A DNA stretch of 54,722 nt from Alphaproteobacteria bacterium (GTDB lineage: Bacteria > Pseudomonadota > Alphaproteobacteria > Rs-D84). A program made the position numbers and the translations under genes. A model generated the notes under the pieces. That model saw only the letters and a program-made list of their open reading frames with translations. It had not been told where the DNA came from and did no database searches. Each line of letters starts with the position of its first letter. Position 1 is the stretch's first letter. Positions 1 to 8,677 of this stretch are shown here, piece after piece. Location: NCBI GenBank assembly GCA_017528045.1, contig JAFXPG010000015.1, forward strand, positions 1 to 54,722, given 5' to 3'.

Positions 1-39
1 TAAATTTTGTTCTATGCAAAACTTAATAAGGAGAGAATT

Positions 40-258
40 ATGTTCTTTAGTTCAAAGAAAAAATGTGCATGTGCAAAACCAGCTGCTAAACCAGCTGCTA
101 AAAAAGCACCTGCAAAAAAAGTTGCTGTTAAAAAACCAGTTGCAAAAAAAGCACCTGCAAAAAAAGTTGCTGCTAAAAAACCAGCTGCTAAAAAAGTAGT
201 TGCAAAAAAAGCACCTGCAAAAAAACCAGCTGCTAAAAAAGTAGTTAAGAAAAAATAA
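40..258 (+). CDS. Lys/Ala-rich histone H1-like small basic protein
   Basis: A 72-aa protein. After a short head with two Cys residues (MFFSSKKKCACAK) it consists almost only of KKxxAKK / KKAPAKK repeats, about ten imperfect units. Such Lys-Ala-Pro tails resemble the C-terminal domain of histone H1 and bacterial H1-like or AlgP-type DNA-binding proteins, so nucleoid binding is a reasonable guess, but no folded domain is present. The ATG at 40 is preferred over a TTG at 7 because AAGGAGAG lies just upstream of it. The coding repeats contain many A6-A7 runs, which would be prone to slippage. A strong terminator follows, so it is a separate transcription unit from the prophage genes downstream. 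Function is inferred from composition only. Confidence 0.7.
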   Translation: MFFSSKKKCACAKPAAKPAAKKAPAKKVAVKKPVAKKAPAKKVAAKKPAAKKVVAKKAPAKKPAAKKVVKKK

Positions 259-264
259 TTAATT

Positions 265-322
265 TACGCGGTATTGCGTAATTTTTTATTCTTCCCGGAA
301 TCTCAGAATTCCGGGATTTTTT
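265..322 (+). terminator. Tandem hairpins ending in a T-run after the Lys/Ala-rich gene
   Basis: Two hairpins in a row. TACGC (265-269) pairs with GCGTA (276-280) and is followed by ATTTTTT. CCCGGAAT (294-301) pairs with ATTCCGGG (308-315) and is followed by ATTTTTT. This is a typical intrinsic terminator arrangement, and it insulates the first gene from the phage block. Confidence 0.8.
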
Positions 323-491
323 ATGATAAATTTTGCAGTAAGATGTATAAGTCTTACTGAATCTTTTATTGGATAATCCGATTGTGGACCCTTTTTTATT
401 TTTGTTTTTTGGCGCATTTTTGCATAACCATTTATCAAAAATTTTGGTCGCCTGTTATGGGCTTTTTAATTTTTAACAAAAGGATTTTTTA

Positions 492-1316
492 ATGTCTATG
501 TCTGTAGATCAAGTGTTTGTAAAACAATTTGAAGCAGATGTTCATTTGGCTTATCAACAAATGGGCACAAAATTACGTTCTACAATCCGCAGTAAAACCG
601 GGGTTGTTGGAGCTTCTACAACTTTTCAAAAAGTTGGTAAAGGTATTGCTAGTACAAAATCACGTCATGGAATTGTTCCTGTAATGAATTTAAATCACAC
701 ACCTGTTGAATGTGTTTTACAAGATTATTATGCAGGTGATTGGGTTGATTCTTTGGATGAATTAAAAACAAATGTTGATGAACGTCGCGTTGTCGCTTCT
801 GCTGGGGCTTATGCTTTAGGACGTAAAACAGATGAATTAATCATTAATGCAATGAATTCTGCAACTCAATATGTTGGAGATTATTCTACTGGTTTAACAA
901 AGACAATGATTATGTCTGCTTTAGAAATATTAAATGCAAATGATGTTCCAGATGATGGTCGCAGATTTGCTGTTGTTGGTGTTCATCAATGGAATGAATT
1001 ATTGAAATTAGATGAATTTGTATCTGCTGATTATGTTGGTGGTTCAATGCCATTAGTTGATGGTTGTGAATCTAGAAAATGGTTGGGTATAAATTGGATT
1101 TTGTGTAATTCATTACCTTTGGCAAATACAGATAATCGTGATTGCTTTATTTATCATGCTTCCAGTATAGGTCATGCATGTGGCCAAGAAGTAAAAACAG
1201 ATATTACATGGCATGGTGAACGTGCTGCACACTTTATCAGCAACAGTATGTCTCAAGGTGCTGTGTTGATTGATGGTGAAGGTATCGTTCGTCTTAAATG
1301 TGATGATGATGCTTAA
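492..1316 (+). CDS. Phage major capsid protein
   Basis: A 274-aa protein with no signal peptide that starts MSMSVDQVFVKQFEADVHLA. It resembles the capsid family of T7-like phages of proteobacteria: an N-terminal stretch with conserved 'FVKQFEADVHLAYQQ', a middle 'LDELKTNVDERRVVASAGAYAL' type helix region, and a C-terminal beta-rich region ending '...LIDGEGIVRLKCDD'. It would form the icosahedral shell (HK97 fold expected). AAAAGGATT lies at the expected distance before the ATG. A small capsid-adjacent gene follows after 25 bp. Scaffold and protease genes, often next to the capsid gene, are not visible here. The family call rests on sequence style and on position next to the tail tubular genes. 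Confidence 0.75.
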   Translation: MSMSVDQVFVKQFEADVHLAYQQMGTKLRSTIRSKTGVVGASTTFQKVGKGIASTKSRHGIVPVMNLNHTPVECVLQDYYAGDWVDSLDELKTNVDERRVVASAGAYALGRKTDELIINAMNSATQYVGDYSTGLTKTMIMSALEILNANDVPDDGRRFAVVGVHQWNELLKLDEFVSADYVGGSMPLVDGCESRKWLGINWILCNSLPLANTDNRDCFIYHASSIGHACGQEVKTDITWHGERAAHFISNSMSQGAVLIDGEGIVRLKCDDDA

Positions 1317-1341
1317 TTAATATAACCAAAAGGAAATTAAA

Positions 1342-1572
1342 ATGGCATTTCAAAATAAAAATTTATCTGTAATTGCATATGCAAACGGTTTTACCTTGTG
1401 GCATTATAAAGAAAACGTAACTTTGGCAACTATAACTGCATCTGGTTATTTTTCAAGCTTGAAAACTTTGATGAATTCTGGAGATATTATTTTGATTAAT
1501 GGTTCAAATGGAACAGCTATTAAAGTAATTTCTGTATCAGACGGTGTAGTTACTGTTGATGCTTTATCTTAA
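1342..1572 (+). CDS. Small capsid-adjacent phage protein (decoration/head protein candidate)
   Basis: A 76-aa beta-rich protein directly after the capsid gene, with an AAAAGGAA ribosome binding site. It has no signal peptide or membrane segment. The pattern of short hydrophobic strands (ITASGYF...GDIILINGSNGTAIKVISVSDGVVTVDAL) looks like a small beta barrel. Small proteins at this place in podovirus genomes are often head decoration or accessory proteins, so that role is inferred from position. A strong hairpin terminator follows at once, making capsid plus this gene a likely highly expressed structural unit, as is usual for capsid genes. Confidence 0.55.
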   Translation: MAFQNKNLSVIAYANGFTLWHYKENVTLATITASGYFSSLKTLMNSGDIILINGSNGTAIKVISVSDGVVTVDALS

Positions 1573-1590
1573 TATATTTTTTGTTTATAT

Positions 1591-1612
1591 AAGGGTCGTT
1601 TTTACGACCCTT
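1591..1612 (+). terminator. Hairpin after capsid unit
   Basis: AAGGGTCGT (1591-1599) pairs perfectly with ACGACCCTT (1604-1612) across a 4-nt T loop. The tail after it is TATTTAAG, which is only weakly T-rich. It sits between the capsid unit and the tail genes, the classic place for the capsid terminator of T7-like phages. Confidence 0.65.
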
Positions 1613-1632
1613 ATTTAAGTAGGGGTGTAATT

Positions 1633-2154
1633 ATGTTTACAAAAATAGATTTGTGTTCAATGGCTTTATTAAAGTTGGGTGAAAAACCAATTCAATCTTT
1701 TCGTGAAGATTCTGTAACTTCACAATTAGCCAGAACTTTATTTGACCCTGTAGTGGATACGTTATTATCAATGTTTCCATGGAATTTTGCAACAAAACAA
1801 ATTTCATTAAATAAAAATATAGATGGCGATTTCGTAATTCCAAATAATGTATTGCGTGTTTTAAAATGTGACGGTCAAATATCTGGTAATAAAATAAATA
1901 TAGATGCAGATAATACAGAAATAATCGCTGTTACAAAAACCGAAACAGAAAATTTTCCTGCGTATTTTGCTTCATTGGTTGCTACTAAATTAGCAGTAGA
2001 ATTTTGTATACCTTTGATAGGAGATATTAATGTTTTTAAAATGATGACAGCTTTATATGAATCAGAATATCAATCTGCAAAATTTATAGACAGTACAATA
2101 TCTAAACAATCAAATATAGATGATTTTTCTTTAATAAATTCAAGATTTAATTAA
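1633..2154 (+). CDS. Tail tubular protein A-like (T7 gp11-like adaptor)
   Basis: A 173-aa protein starting MFTKIDLCSMALLKLGEKPI. This N-terminal pattern (short helix, 'ALLKLGEKPI.SF.EDS..A...', then 'FDPVVDTLLSMFPWNFA') is typical of the gp11/gp4-type tail adaptor that binds below the portal in podoviruses. AGGGGTG precedes the ATG. It is followed after 11 bp by the tail tubular B homologue, the same order as in T7. It would form the gatekeeper ring between portal and nozzle. Confidence 0.75.
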   Translation: MFTKIDLCSMALLKLGEKPIQSFREDSVTSQLARTLFDPVVDTLLSMFPWNFATKQISLNKNIDGDFVIPNNVLRVLKCDGQISGNKINIDADNTEIIAVTKTETENFPAYFASLVATKLAVEFCIPLIGDINVFKMMTALYESEYQSAKFIDSTISKQSNIDDFSLINSRFN

Positions 2155-2165
2155 AAGGTTTTTAT

Positions 2166-3878
2166 ATGGGAAATTTTATTAAAACACAAAATTCTTTTGC
2201 AGCTGGTGAAATATCTAAAGAATTTTATGCAATAAATAATTCAAATGGTGTTTCAAAACTTGAAAATATGGATGTGCTGCAATCTGGTGCGATAAAACGC
2301 AGATCTGGATTAAAAAGTATAAAATCAATTTCTTCTGATTCTATATTAATACCATTTGTTATAAATGAAGATGAAAAATATTTATTAATTGTTTCAGAAC
2401 GGTTTATAGATATTTATAAAAATGATACAAAAATAACAGCTGTTGTTGTGCCGTGGTTAAGTGCAGATTTATCAAAATTGCAATATGTTCAAAGATTTAA
2501 TTCTGTATATTTTGTACATCCTGATTATATGCCTGTGATATTAAATAAAAATGGAAATGATTTTAGTGTTTCTTATTTTAACTTTCATGTAAATGATGAT
2601 ATGAGTATAAATATACCTTTTATAAAATTTGATGATGCAAAAAATGTCACAATAACAATAACCAGCAGTACCAGTGGAAATAATTATGCAACTTTTACAA
2701 CAAATGTTGATTTTTGGACAAATGACAATGTCGGTGAAACATTATTTGTAAACAATAAACAATGGATTGTATCCAGTGTTTCAAATGCTCGTGTTGCAAC
2801 AGTTAGAACAAACGGAGATTTTTCTTTACCAAACAGTCCTATTACAGATTGGTATGAAGCTGCTTTTAGTAATAAACGTGGTTGGCCAATAAGTGTTTCT
2901 TTCCATCAAAATAGATTAATTTTTGGTGGAACAAAAAGCAAACCAAATGGTATATGGATGTCAAAAATTGGGGATTATAATAATTTTGATTTTGGAACTG
3001 GTTTAGATGATGAAGCAATTTATACAGAATTATTATCCGAACAACATCATCAAATATCTACATTGGTAAGTAGTGATAAATTACAAGTGTTGACATCTGC
3101 TGGGGAATGGGGAATTTCTAATTCTCCTTTGACTCCATCAGAAATAAATATCAAACAGCATACAAATATTGGCAGTTTTACAATAAGGTATTTGCCACCG
3201 CAACAAATAGAAGGCAGAACTGTATTTATATCAAAATCGGGTAAAGATATTCGTGAATTAGATTTAGATGTTTTAGGTGAAAATTATAACGCAACTGATT
3301 TAAGTGTGTTTTCTAAACATTTAATGAAAAATCCTGTCAGTATCGCTTTTAATCAATCACAATATAAATTATTTGTTGTTATGGAAGATGGTTATATTGC
3401 TGTTTTACATTTATATTTAAACACAGAAATTTCTGCATGGGGAACTTATAAAACAGATGGGTATTTTAAATATGTTTGTGTTTTAGGAAACGATACGTAT
3501 GTAATAGTAAAAAGGCAAGGAACTTGTTTTTTAGAAAAATTTGATGATACATGTTTAAACGATGCAGAACAATACGGATTTTCTTATACTGTGTCCAGTT
3601 TGCCTATGATAACAAATAATCATTTCCCAAAAAAAATAAGATTAAGAAAAATTTCGGTTCGATTACAAAATACAAAGACTTTATTTGTAAATAATTATCG
3701 TATGGAAATACCTAACGATGCATATATGGAAAACAGTGGTGGTTTTTCTGGTGATTTATCAATGAATTTATTTGGAACACAAAATGATACAATGCAGCCT
3801 TTATGGGTGCTTTCCAGCAGTGAACAATTACCAACAACAGTCTTATCAGTAAATATTGATGGGTTTTATATTATATAA
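2166..3878 (+). CDS. Tail tubular protein B-like (T7 gp12-like nozzle)
   Basis: A 570-aa protein starting MGNFIKTQNSFAAGEISKEF. The N-terminal phrase 'SFAAGEIS...' followed by 'LENMDVLQSGAIKRRSGLKSI' is characteristic of podovirus nozzle or stabilisation proteins, where 'NF..G.lSPrl..R.D...Y..g...l.N..v...Gg...RpG' is the usual opening. The rest is beta-rich with propeller-like repeats (for example VSFHQNRLIFGGTKSKPNG around residue 245). It would form the tail nozzle. It is slightly shorter than T7 gp12 (about 790 aa). AAAGG precedes the start. Confidence 0.75.
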   Translation: MGNFIKTQNSFAAGEISKEFYAINNSNGVSKLENMDVLQSGAIKRRSGLKSIKSISSDSILIPFVINEDEKYLLIVSERFIDIYKNDTKITAVVVPWLSADLSKLQYVQRFNSVYFVHPDYMPVILNKNGNDFSVSYFNFHVNDDMSINIPFIKFDDAKNVTITITSSTSGNNYATFTTNVDFWTNDNVGETLFVNNKQWIVSSVSNARVATVRTNGDFSLPNSPITDWYEAAFSNKRGWPISVSFHQNRLIFGGTKSKPNGIWMSKIGDYNNFDFGTGLDDEAIYTELLSEQHHQISTLVSSDKLQVLTSAGEWGISNSPLTPSEINIKQHTNIGSFTIRYLPPQQIEGRTVFISKSGKDIRELDLDVLGENYNATDLSVFSKHLMKNPVSIAFNQSQYKLFVVMEDGYIAVLHLYLNTEISAWGTYKTDGYFKYVCVLGNDTYVIVKRQGTCFLEKFDDTCLNDAEQYGFSYTVSSLPMITNNHFPKKIRLRKISVRLQNTKTLFVNNYRMEIPNDAYMENSGGFSGDLSMNLFGTQNDTMQPLWVLSSSEQLPTTVLSVNIDGFYII

Positions 3879-3893
3879 TAACAGGAGATTAAA

Positions 3894-4241
3894 ATGGGAC
3901 AATTAGTATCTGATGTAACAAAAGTTTTAGAATATAAAGATGCAAAACAAAATGCAAATAATCAACGTCAGAAAATATTAGCACAAATGGCACAAGATGA
4001 ATCTGTAAAAACAAATTTAATAAAAAAAGTTTTAAGTTCTCAACGTGCTAAATATGGTGCTTCTGGTAACAGTGGAACCAGTTTGTCAGAAAATGCTGTG
4101 TTAAAACGATTACGTAGTGAAACTGAACAACCATATCTAGAAAAACGTCAGGCTAATTTAGAAAAACTGAAAAAAACAAAAGTAAAAAAACCGAATTTAG
4201 TAAAAGCTTGGTTGGCTAATATAGATAAAATAGCGGGATAG
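3894..4241 (+). CDS. Small helical virion-associated protein, family unknown
   Basis: A 115-aa, Lys- and Gln-rich, mostly helical protein (MGQLVSDVTKVLEYKDAKQN...). The middle has 'SQRAKYGASGNSGTSLSENAVLKRL', a pattern seen in internal virion or tail-associated proteins of podoviruses, where an Ala/Lys helix precedes a glycine-rich turn. It has no membrane segment. It lies between the nozzle and tail-fibre genes, where T7-like phages encode internal virion proteins, so a small ejected or internal protein is a possible role. An ACAGGAG ribosome binding site precedes the ATG. Confidence 0.5.
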   Translation: MGQLVSDVTKVLEYKDAKQNANNQRQKILAQMAQDESVKTNLIKKVLSSQRAKYGASGNSGTSLSENAVLKRLRSETEQPYLEKRQANLEKLKKTKVKKPNLVKAWLANIDKIAG

Positions 4242-4252
4242 GGGGCATTGAT

Positions 4253-4801
4253 ATGTATAAAATATCTTATGTTTCAGATGGTGAAAATACCGAATATGAT
4301 TTTTCGTTTCCTTTTTTTCAAAATGCAGATATAAAAGTTGCAATAGATAATGTTGTGTTAGATGAAAACCAATATGATGTTAATCCTAACGATGATTTTA
4401 GTGGTGGTATTGTTGTTTTTTCTGTTGCACCAGAATCAGGAAAAACAATAGATATTTTTAGAAGAATATCTTTGAACAGGGTTATTGATTATCAGCCTAC
4501 ATTGAAAATTGATCCAGAAGATTTGAATTCTGATTTTAATTTTTTGGTTGCAGCTTTTCAAGATTTACAAAATGTAGATATCGATTTATCAGAATGGGCA
4601 AATGTTCATGATAATTTATTAACACAAATTAATTATGCAGTTGATGTTATAAAAGATACTTTATCTGGTGGTGCGGTATTGGGTTTATTTAATAATTTAT
4701 TAACAGTACTGGATGGTGCTTTACCTAAGTTAATAAATGATTATGGTTTCGTTACAGAAGAGGCCCCAAATGAAAACCGTGACGATTACGGAAGCCTTTA
4801 G
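4253..4801 (+). CDS. Tail fibre N-terminal (T7 gp17-like attachment domain) protein
   Basis: A 182-aa protein. Residues 1-85 (VSDGENTEYDFSFPFFQNAD ... IDIFRRISLNRVIDYQP) match the N-terminal T7 tail-fibre domain that anchors fibres to the tail tube. The typical fibre starts 'Y..dG....F.fpF.yl...dv.V...g......y.........i.f......G..v.I.R.t...r..d'. Residues 90-180 are helical, and there is no large receptor-binding shaft. The protein is therefore either a short adaptor for a separate fibre or a truncated fibre. The last 32 bp overlap the start of the terminase gene in another frame. Confidence 0.7.
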   Translation: MYKISYVSDGENTEYDFSFPFFQNADIKVAIDNVVLDENQYDVNPNDDFSGGIVVFSVAPESGKTIDIFRRISLNRVIDYQPTLKIDPEDLNSDFNFLVAAFQDLQNVDIDLSEWANVHDNLLTQINYAVDVIKDTLSGGAVLGLFNNLLTVLDGALPKLINDYGFVTEEAPNENRDDYGSL

Positions 4802-5378
4802 TTTTTTGGAAGAATGGAACAGAATACTGGGATTTCAAACACCAAAACATCATAAACAAATAATGCAATTTTTAATAGATGTTTTTAATAATAATCCACA
4901 CAGAGGCTTATTAAATGCTTTTCGTCATTCTGGGAAATCAACTGTTGTTGGTATTTTTGCGGCTTGTGTTTTATATCATAACCCAGAAACACGAATTTTG
5001 ATTTTATCTGCTGAATCAAATTTATCTTCACGTATGGTTACTCATATAAAAAATATTTTAGAAAATCATCCATGGTGTGAAAATATAATTCCGGACGTAA
5101 AAAAAGAATGGGGAACACACAAAATAACTATTAAAAGACTAATAGGTATAAGGGAACCTTCTGTGATTTGTCAGGGAGTTTCTGGTAATATAACCGGTAT
5201 GAGATCTGATTTAATAATATGTGATGATGTAGAAGTTCCAAATACGTGTAATACACAACAAAAAAGAAATAATTTGCGGGAACGGTTGCGGGAATTAGAT
5301 TTTATTTTGTCACCAAACGGAACAATGATTTATATAGGGACTCCTCACACAAAAGATACAATATATCAGACAGAATAA
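4770..5378 (+). CDS. Terminase large subunit, N-terminal ATPase half (gene interrupted)
   Basis: This 202-aa ORF is the ATPase half of a T7-like large terminase. Walker A is FRHSGKST at about residues 50-57 and Walker B is LIICDDVE at about 148-155. The coupling-type segment near the end reads 'GTMIYIGTPHTKDTIYQ'. It stops two codons after IYQ, where an intact protein would continue into the nuclease domain found at 8688-9524. The start at 4770 is chosen because AGAAGAGG lies upstream; an in-frame ATG at 4737 would lie deep in the tail-fibre gene. Without the nuclease this half could hydrolyse ATP but not cut DNA by itself. Confidence 0.8.
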   Translation: MKTVTITEAFSFLEEWNRILGFQTPKHHKQIMQFLIDVFNNNPHRGLLNAFRHSGKSTVVGIFAACVLYHNPETRILILSAESNLSSRMVTHIKNILENHPWCENIIPDVKKEWGTHKITIKRLIGIREPSVICQGVSGNITGMRSDLIICDDVEVPNTCNTQQKRNNLRERLRELDFILSPNGTMIYIGTPHTKDTIYQTE

Positions 5379-5381
5379 ATC

Positions 5382-6023
5382 TTATGCCATAGAAGACATA
5401 AATGTACGTAGTTTTATCAATAATTCATTACCTGCATCCCCAAACATAGGAAGATATGTTTCAAATTCTGGCATGTCGGCTTGAATCTTGGCGCGATTAC
5501 GTTCTGTTAATGTTTCGCTGGTTAATTGTTTTGCAGAATCCCACATTTGATATGCTTTATGGGTTTTTATGACAATATCCCATTTGTTTAACAATTCAGA
5601 ATCATTAATTAATGCAGATTTTACATCTTCTAACCAATCTGGTCCAAATTTTTTAATTGATGGTAATTGTTCTATTTTATTTAACGATTCTGGGGTTGGT
5701 TCAAATCCAGATAATACATCAGCAATTTGTTGTTTTTCAGATTGTGTTAAAGACGCATTCAGTTCTTGATCTTGCATCATTCCGCCATATGGTAATAAAT
5801 CATTGTCAATAGAATCCATAGCGGTTTGACCAGAACGTAAATTGTTTATATGAGAAATTAATTTGTTACCAGTTGGAAGATTTGACAATTCTTCAATAAC
5901 TTGAGGATCATCTGATTCAGATATAAAAACACGATTAACAGCGGTCCAGCCACCTTCTATAACATGTGCTTGGCGATACAAGTTCAACAAACGTTGTGCC
6001 ACAATATGAGCATGTTGTTGCAT
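5382..6023 (-). CDS. Hypothetical protein, unknown family
   Basis: A 213-aa helical, acidic, soluble protein. The ATG at 6023 is chosen over an upstream TTG (6047) because GGGAGGAA stands 4-6 nt before it. No recognised motif. The N terminus MQQHAHIVAQRLLNLYRQAH looks like an amphipathic helix, and the centre is rich in Asp, Glu, Asn and Gln. It lies downstream of the HTH gene with about 30 bp between them, so it is probably in the same transcript. It ends 3 bp from the broken terminase end. It could act with the repressor-like protein, but nothing in the sequence says how. Confidence 0.6.
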   Translation of the reverse strand: MQQHAHIVAQRLLNLYRQAHVIEGGWTAVNRVFISESDDPQVIEELSNLPTGNKLISHINNLRSGQTAMDSIDNDLLPYGGMMQDQELNASLTQSEKQQIADVLSGFEPTPESLNKIEQLPSIKKFGPDWLEDVKSALINDSELLNKWDIVIKTHKAYQMWDSAKQLTSETLTERNRAKIQADMPEFETYLPMFGDAGNELLIKLRTFMSSMA

Positions 6024-6052
6024 GATGTTCCTCCCTCGCTTAAACAAATTGT

Positions 6053-7060
6053 TTATTTCATCACAATCATAACAATTTTATGCATTGATTTGCCAGAAAG
6101 TTTTTCGTCTGGATTAGATACGTGACCATATTTTTTCCCATGTGTATCTTGGCGAACAACTACAATCTGAGCTTCTGCTGTATCTTCAGAAGACATTTTT
6201 GAAAAATCTTTATCTATGATTAATGCCAAATCTCCAACATTTGGTGTTGCAGAAGAATCTACAAACACATAAGAAGATTCTGGAATAAATCCGCCACTGC
6301 GTTTAGAATTTGGTATAACTGCATATATTGAATTGTGTCCTTCTAAATCAGCAGGAGAAACAATCATAGATTCATCAGATTTCTTTAATTTTATAGATTT
6401 GCCATCTGGGGTTCCAAATACAGGAATTAATTTTTTACGTGCATTATCATACAATTGGGCACCATATAAACCACCATTGATGTCCAAACTGGATGAAGGA
6501 TTGCCTGGTTCTAAAACTGATTTAACACGTTTTTTTACTTTGTCTATTTCTTTGGTTAATTCACCAGCATTATACAATTTTGCAATTTCATCAAACAATT
6601 GTTCAGATGTATAACCAAAAGTTTTTGCTAACACTTCAATTTCTTTTTCATAAACATCACGTTGACCAACTTCGATTTTATGATACACAGACAAAGTCAT
6701 ATTTGAAGCCTTTGCAGCTTCTTCAATAGTTTTTTCAGAACGTTGACGAATTTTGCGCAATCCACTGCCAAAAAGTTTTAAGCCACTATCTTCATTATCT
6801 GTTAAACGGCGTTTGATTTCAGATTGCCATTGATCTGCAGAATCATCTGTTTCATGAATGAATATGTCGGATAATTTACAGCTTAAAATATTGCATATAT
6901 TCAATAACTGTTTTTGATTAAGGCGACGAACACCTTTTTCAATTTTGGAAACAGCAGACAAAGACAGATTTGCACGTTTAGCCAATTCTGTCATTTTCAT
7001 ACCTTTGGCAGAACGAATATTACGAATATTATTAGGAAATATTATTTCTTCTTGTGCCAT
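6053..7060 (-). CDS. Double-HTH (XRE) regulator with S24-like C-terminal domain
   Basis: A 335-aa protein. Residues about 10-62 are a Cro/CI-type helix-turn-helix (IRNIRSAKGMKMTELAKRAN, LSLSAVSKIEKG), and residues about 98-150 are a second one (LRKIRQRSEKTIEEAAKASN, MTLSVYHKIEVG). The C-terminal third (IYAVIPNSKRSGGFIPESSY, VFVDSSATPNVGDLALII) has the outline of a LexA/CI S24 domain. However, the canonical G-[DN]-S-M catalytic serine motif is not recognisable, so self-cleavage is doubtful. Two HTH domains in one chain suggest binding of paired half-sites as a monomer or pseudo-dimer. It is likely autoregulated, since an inverted repeat overlaps its promoter. It may be a phage-type repressor or a host regulator. 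Confidence 0.75.
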   Translation of the reverse strand: MAQEEIIFPNNIRNIRSAKGMKMTELAKRANLSLSAVSKIEKGVRRLNQKQLLNICNILSCKLSDIFIHETDDSADQWQSEIKRRLTDNEDSGLKLFGSGLRKIRQRSEKTIEEAAKASNMTLSVYHKIEVGQRDVYEKEIEVLAKTFGYTSEQLFDEIAKLYNAGELTKEIDKVKKRVKSVLEPGNPSSSLDINGGLYGAQLYDNARKKLIPVFGTPDGKSIKLKKSDESMIVSPADLEGHNSIYAVIPNSKRSGGFIPESSYVFVDSSATPNVGDLALIIDKDFSKMSSEDTAEAQIVVVRQDTHGKKYGHVSNPDEKLSGKSMHKIVMIVMK

Positions 7061-7080
7061 AATTTATCCTTTTATATATG

Positions 7081-7117
7081 TTGACAAAATAATAGTCAAT
7101 TTTTTTAAACTTGGCAA
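7081..7117 (-). promoter_or_regulatory. Promoter and TTGAC-N9-GTCAA operator of the HTH regulator
   Basis: On the minus strand the -35 TTGCCA (7117-7112) and -10 TATTAT (7094-7089) are 17 bp apart and upstream of the ATG at 7060. A perfect inverted repeat TTGAC (7081-7085) / GTCAA (7095-7099) straddles the -10 box. This is the usual geometry for an autorepressed regulator gene. A weaker alternative promoter (TTGACT, 17 bp, TATAAA) would start inside the ribosome binding site. Confidence 0.55.
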
Positions 7118-7126
7118 GAAAAATAA

Positions 7127-8677
7127 TTACATAATATCGTCAGGAATGTCGTTGATATCAGGAACAACATTCATATCTTTATCAGCAGGGGTTGCAAAAG
7201 ATGTTTCAAACCCACTTGATTCAGAAATAGGTTGTGGTCCAAAAGTATTAAGATTATCAAATAGATAATATTCGCCAGTAAATGTTAGGTGGATAGTTTC
7301 TGGACGACCATGACGGTTTTTTGCAATGATAACATCTGCTTTGTTTCTGGCGTTATCTAAACGTTTTTGCCAATGTTGCATAGCGGTTTCAGATGCCGTG
7401 CCAGATAATCTTTTTTCTGGTGAACGTCCATCCAAATAGTATTCTTCACGGAATGTGAACATAACAATATCTGCATCTTGTTCAATTGATCCAGAATCAC
7501 GCAAATCTGATAATACAGGTCTTTTATCATCACGTTGTTCAACGCTTCTGGATAATTGAGACAATACTATCACAGGAACATCTAATTCTTTGGCTAAAAT
7601 TTTAAGACCACGTGTAATTTCAGATAATTCTTGAACACGATTATCACTGTGTTTTCCGCCAGGTGATGTCATCAATTGTAAATAATCGATAACAATTAAT
7701 GCTATACCGCCGTACTGGCGTGCTATTCTGCGCGCACGTGTCTTAATCATAGGGACAGACATGTTTGCAGTATCATCAATAATCAAAGGTATCTTTGACA
7801 ATGCGTTTGAATATTGAGACATTTTCATAAAATCTTCATCAGTTAAATTTCCATCACGCATTTGTGAAGCAGGTATCTTTGATTGAGAAGACAATACACG
7901 AGTAGCTAATTGTTCATTAGACATTTCTAAACTGAAAAATGCAACGGCACCTTTATATTGTTCGTTTGCGCGATTATTAAATATTGCATTTGCAGCATTG
8001 AAAGCAATATTCATTGCCAATGTTGTTTTACCCATACCAGGACGTCCAGCAATAATTAATAAATCAGAATGATGTAACCCACTAATTGAACGGTCTAATT
8101 CATCCAATCCTGTGGTTAAACCTGATAACTTTCCGTCTGCTTTATAGGCTGTTTCTGCTTCTTTTAAAGCACCTGTTAAAGCTTCTGCTAAAGAAACGAC
8201 ATTGCGTTCTGTTTGACCAGTAGAAGCCAAGTTAAATAATTTTTGTTCCGCTCCTTCTATTTGTGCATTAACAGAATTATCCAAATCTTCTGTATAAGCT
8301 TCGTCAATAATACTTTGACCAAGATGAATTAAATCACGACGGCGAGCATTATCAAAAACAACGTGACCATAGTGTTCAACATTAACAACTGTAGAACCAG
8401 CAGATGCTAATTTTGTTAAATATTCAACACCACCGACAGTTTCTAAAACGCCTTGTTGTTCAAGATAATTTTTTGCTGTGATTATATCAAAAGGAATACC
8501 AACAGAAAATTGGCGTAATGCTAATTTATAAATTTCTTGGTGTGCAGGATGTGAAAAATGTTCTGGTAATAAAAAATCAGATACAGATTCCAATGCACGG
8601 TTGTTCATTAATACCGCAGCCAATACAGCCTGTTCGGCTTCTAGATTTGTTGGTAAAGTTTTCGGAGTAAAGTCCAT
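7127..8677 (-). CDS. dnaB: Replicative DNA helicase DnaB
   Basis: A 516-aa hexameric helicase that unwinds DNA at the replication fork. The N-terminal DnaG-interaction domain covers about residues 1-120 (LPTNLEAEQAVLAAVLMNNR). The RecA-like domain has Walker A GRPGMGKTT near 210-218, Walker B LIVIDYLQLM near 320, and the DnaB-typical 'LSQLSRSVEQRDDKRPVLSD' and 'DSGSIEQDADIVMFTFREEY'. The C-terminal 'NRHGRPETIHLTFTG' is also standard. A low-complexity acidic tail follows. Length and motifs are those of a chromosomal proteobacterial DnaB, not a short phage helicase. It is therefore striking that the gene sits inside a phage terminase gene with almost no 5' flank of its own: its ATG is about 11 bp from terminase codons. 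Confidence 0.93.
   Translation of the reverse strand: MDFTPKTLPTNLEAEQAVLAAVLMNNRALESVSDFLLPEHFSHPAHQEIYKLALRQFSVGIPFDIITAKNYLEQQGVLETVGGVEYLTKLASAGSTVVNVEHYGHVVFDNARRRDLIHLGQSIIDEAYTEDLDNSVNAQIEGAEQKLFNLASTGQTERNVVSLAEALTGALKEAETAYKADGKLSGLTTGLDELDRSISGLHHSDLLIIAGRPGMGKTTLAMNIAFNAANAIFNNRANEQYKGAVAFFSLEMSNEQLATRVLSSQSKIPASQMRDGNLTDEDFMKMSQYSNALSKIPLIIDDTANMSVPMIKTRARRIARQYGGIALIVIDYLQLMTSPGGKHSDNRVQELSEITRGLKILAKELDVPVIVLSQLSRSVEQRDDKRPVLSDLRDSGSIEQDADIVMFTFREEYYLDGRSPEKRLSGTASETAMQHWQKRLDNARNKADVIIAKNRHGRPETIHLTFTGEYYLFDNLNTFGPQPISESSGFETSFATPADKDMNVVPDINDIPDDIM

Noticed and set aside
40..258. Second reading frame over the Lys/Ala-rich gene (14-199, Leu/Gln/Lys-rich)
   Set aside because: It is a shadow frame of the same tandem repeat; the ribosome binding site favours the ATG at 40.
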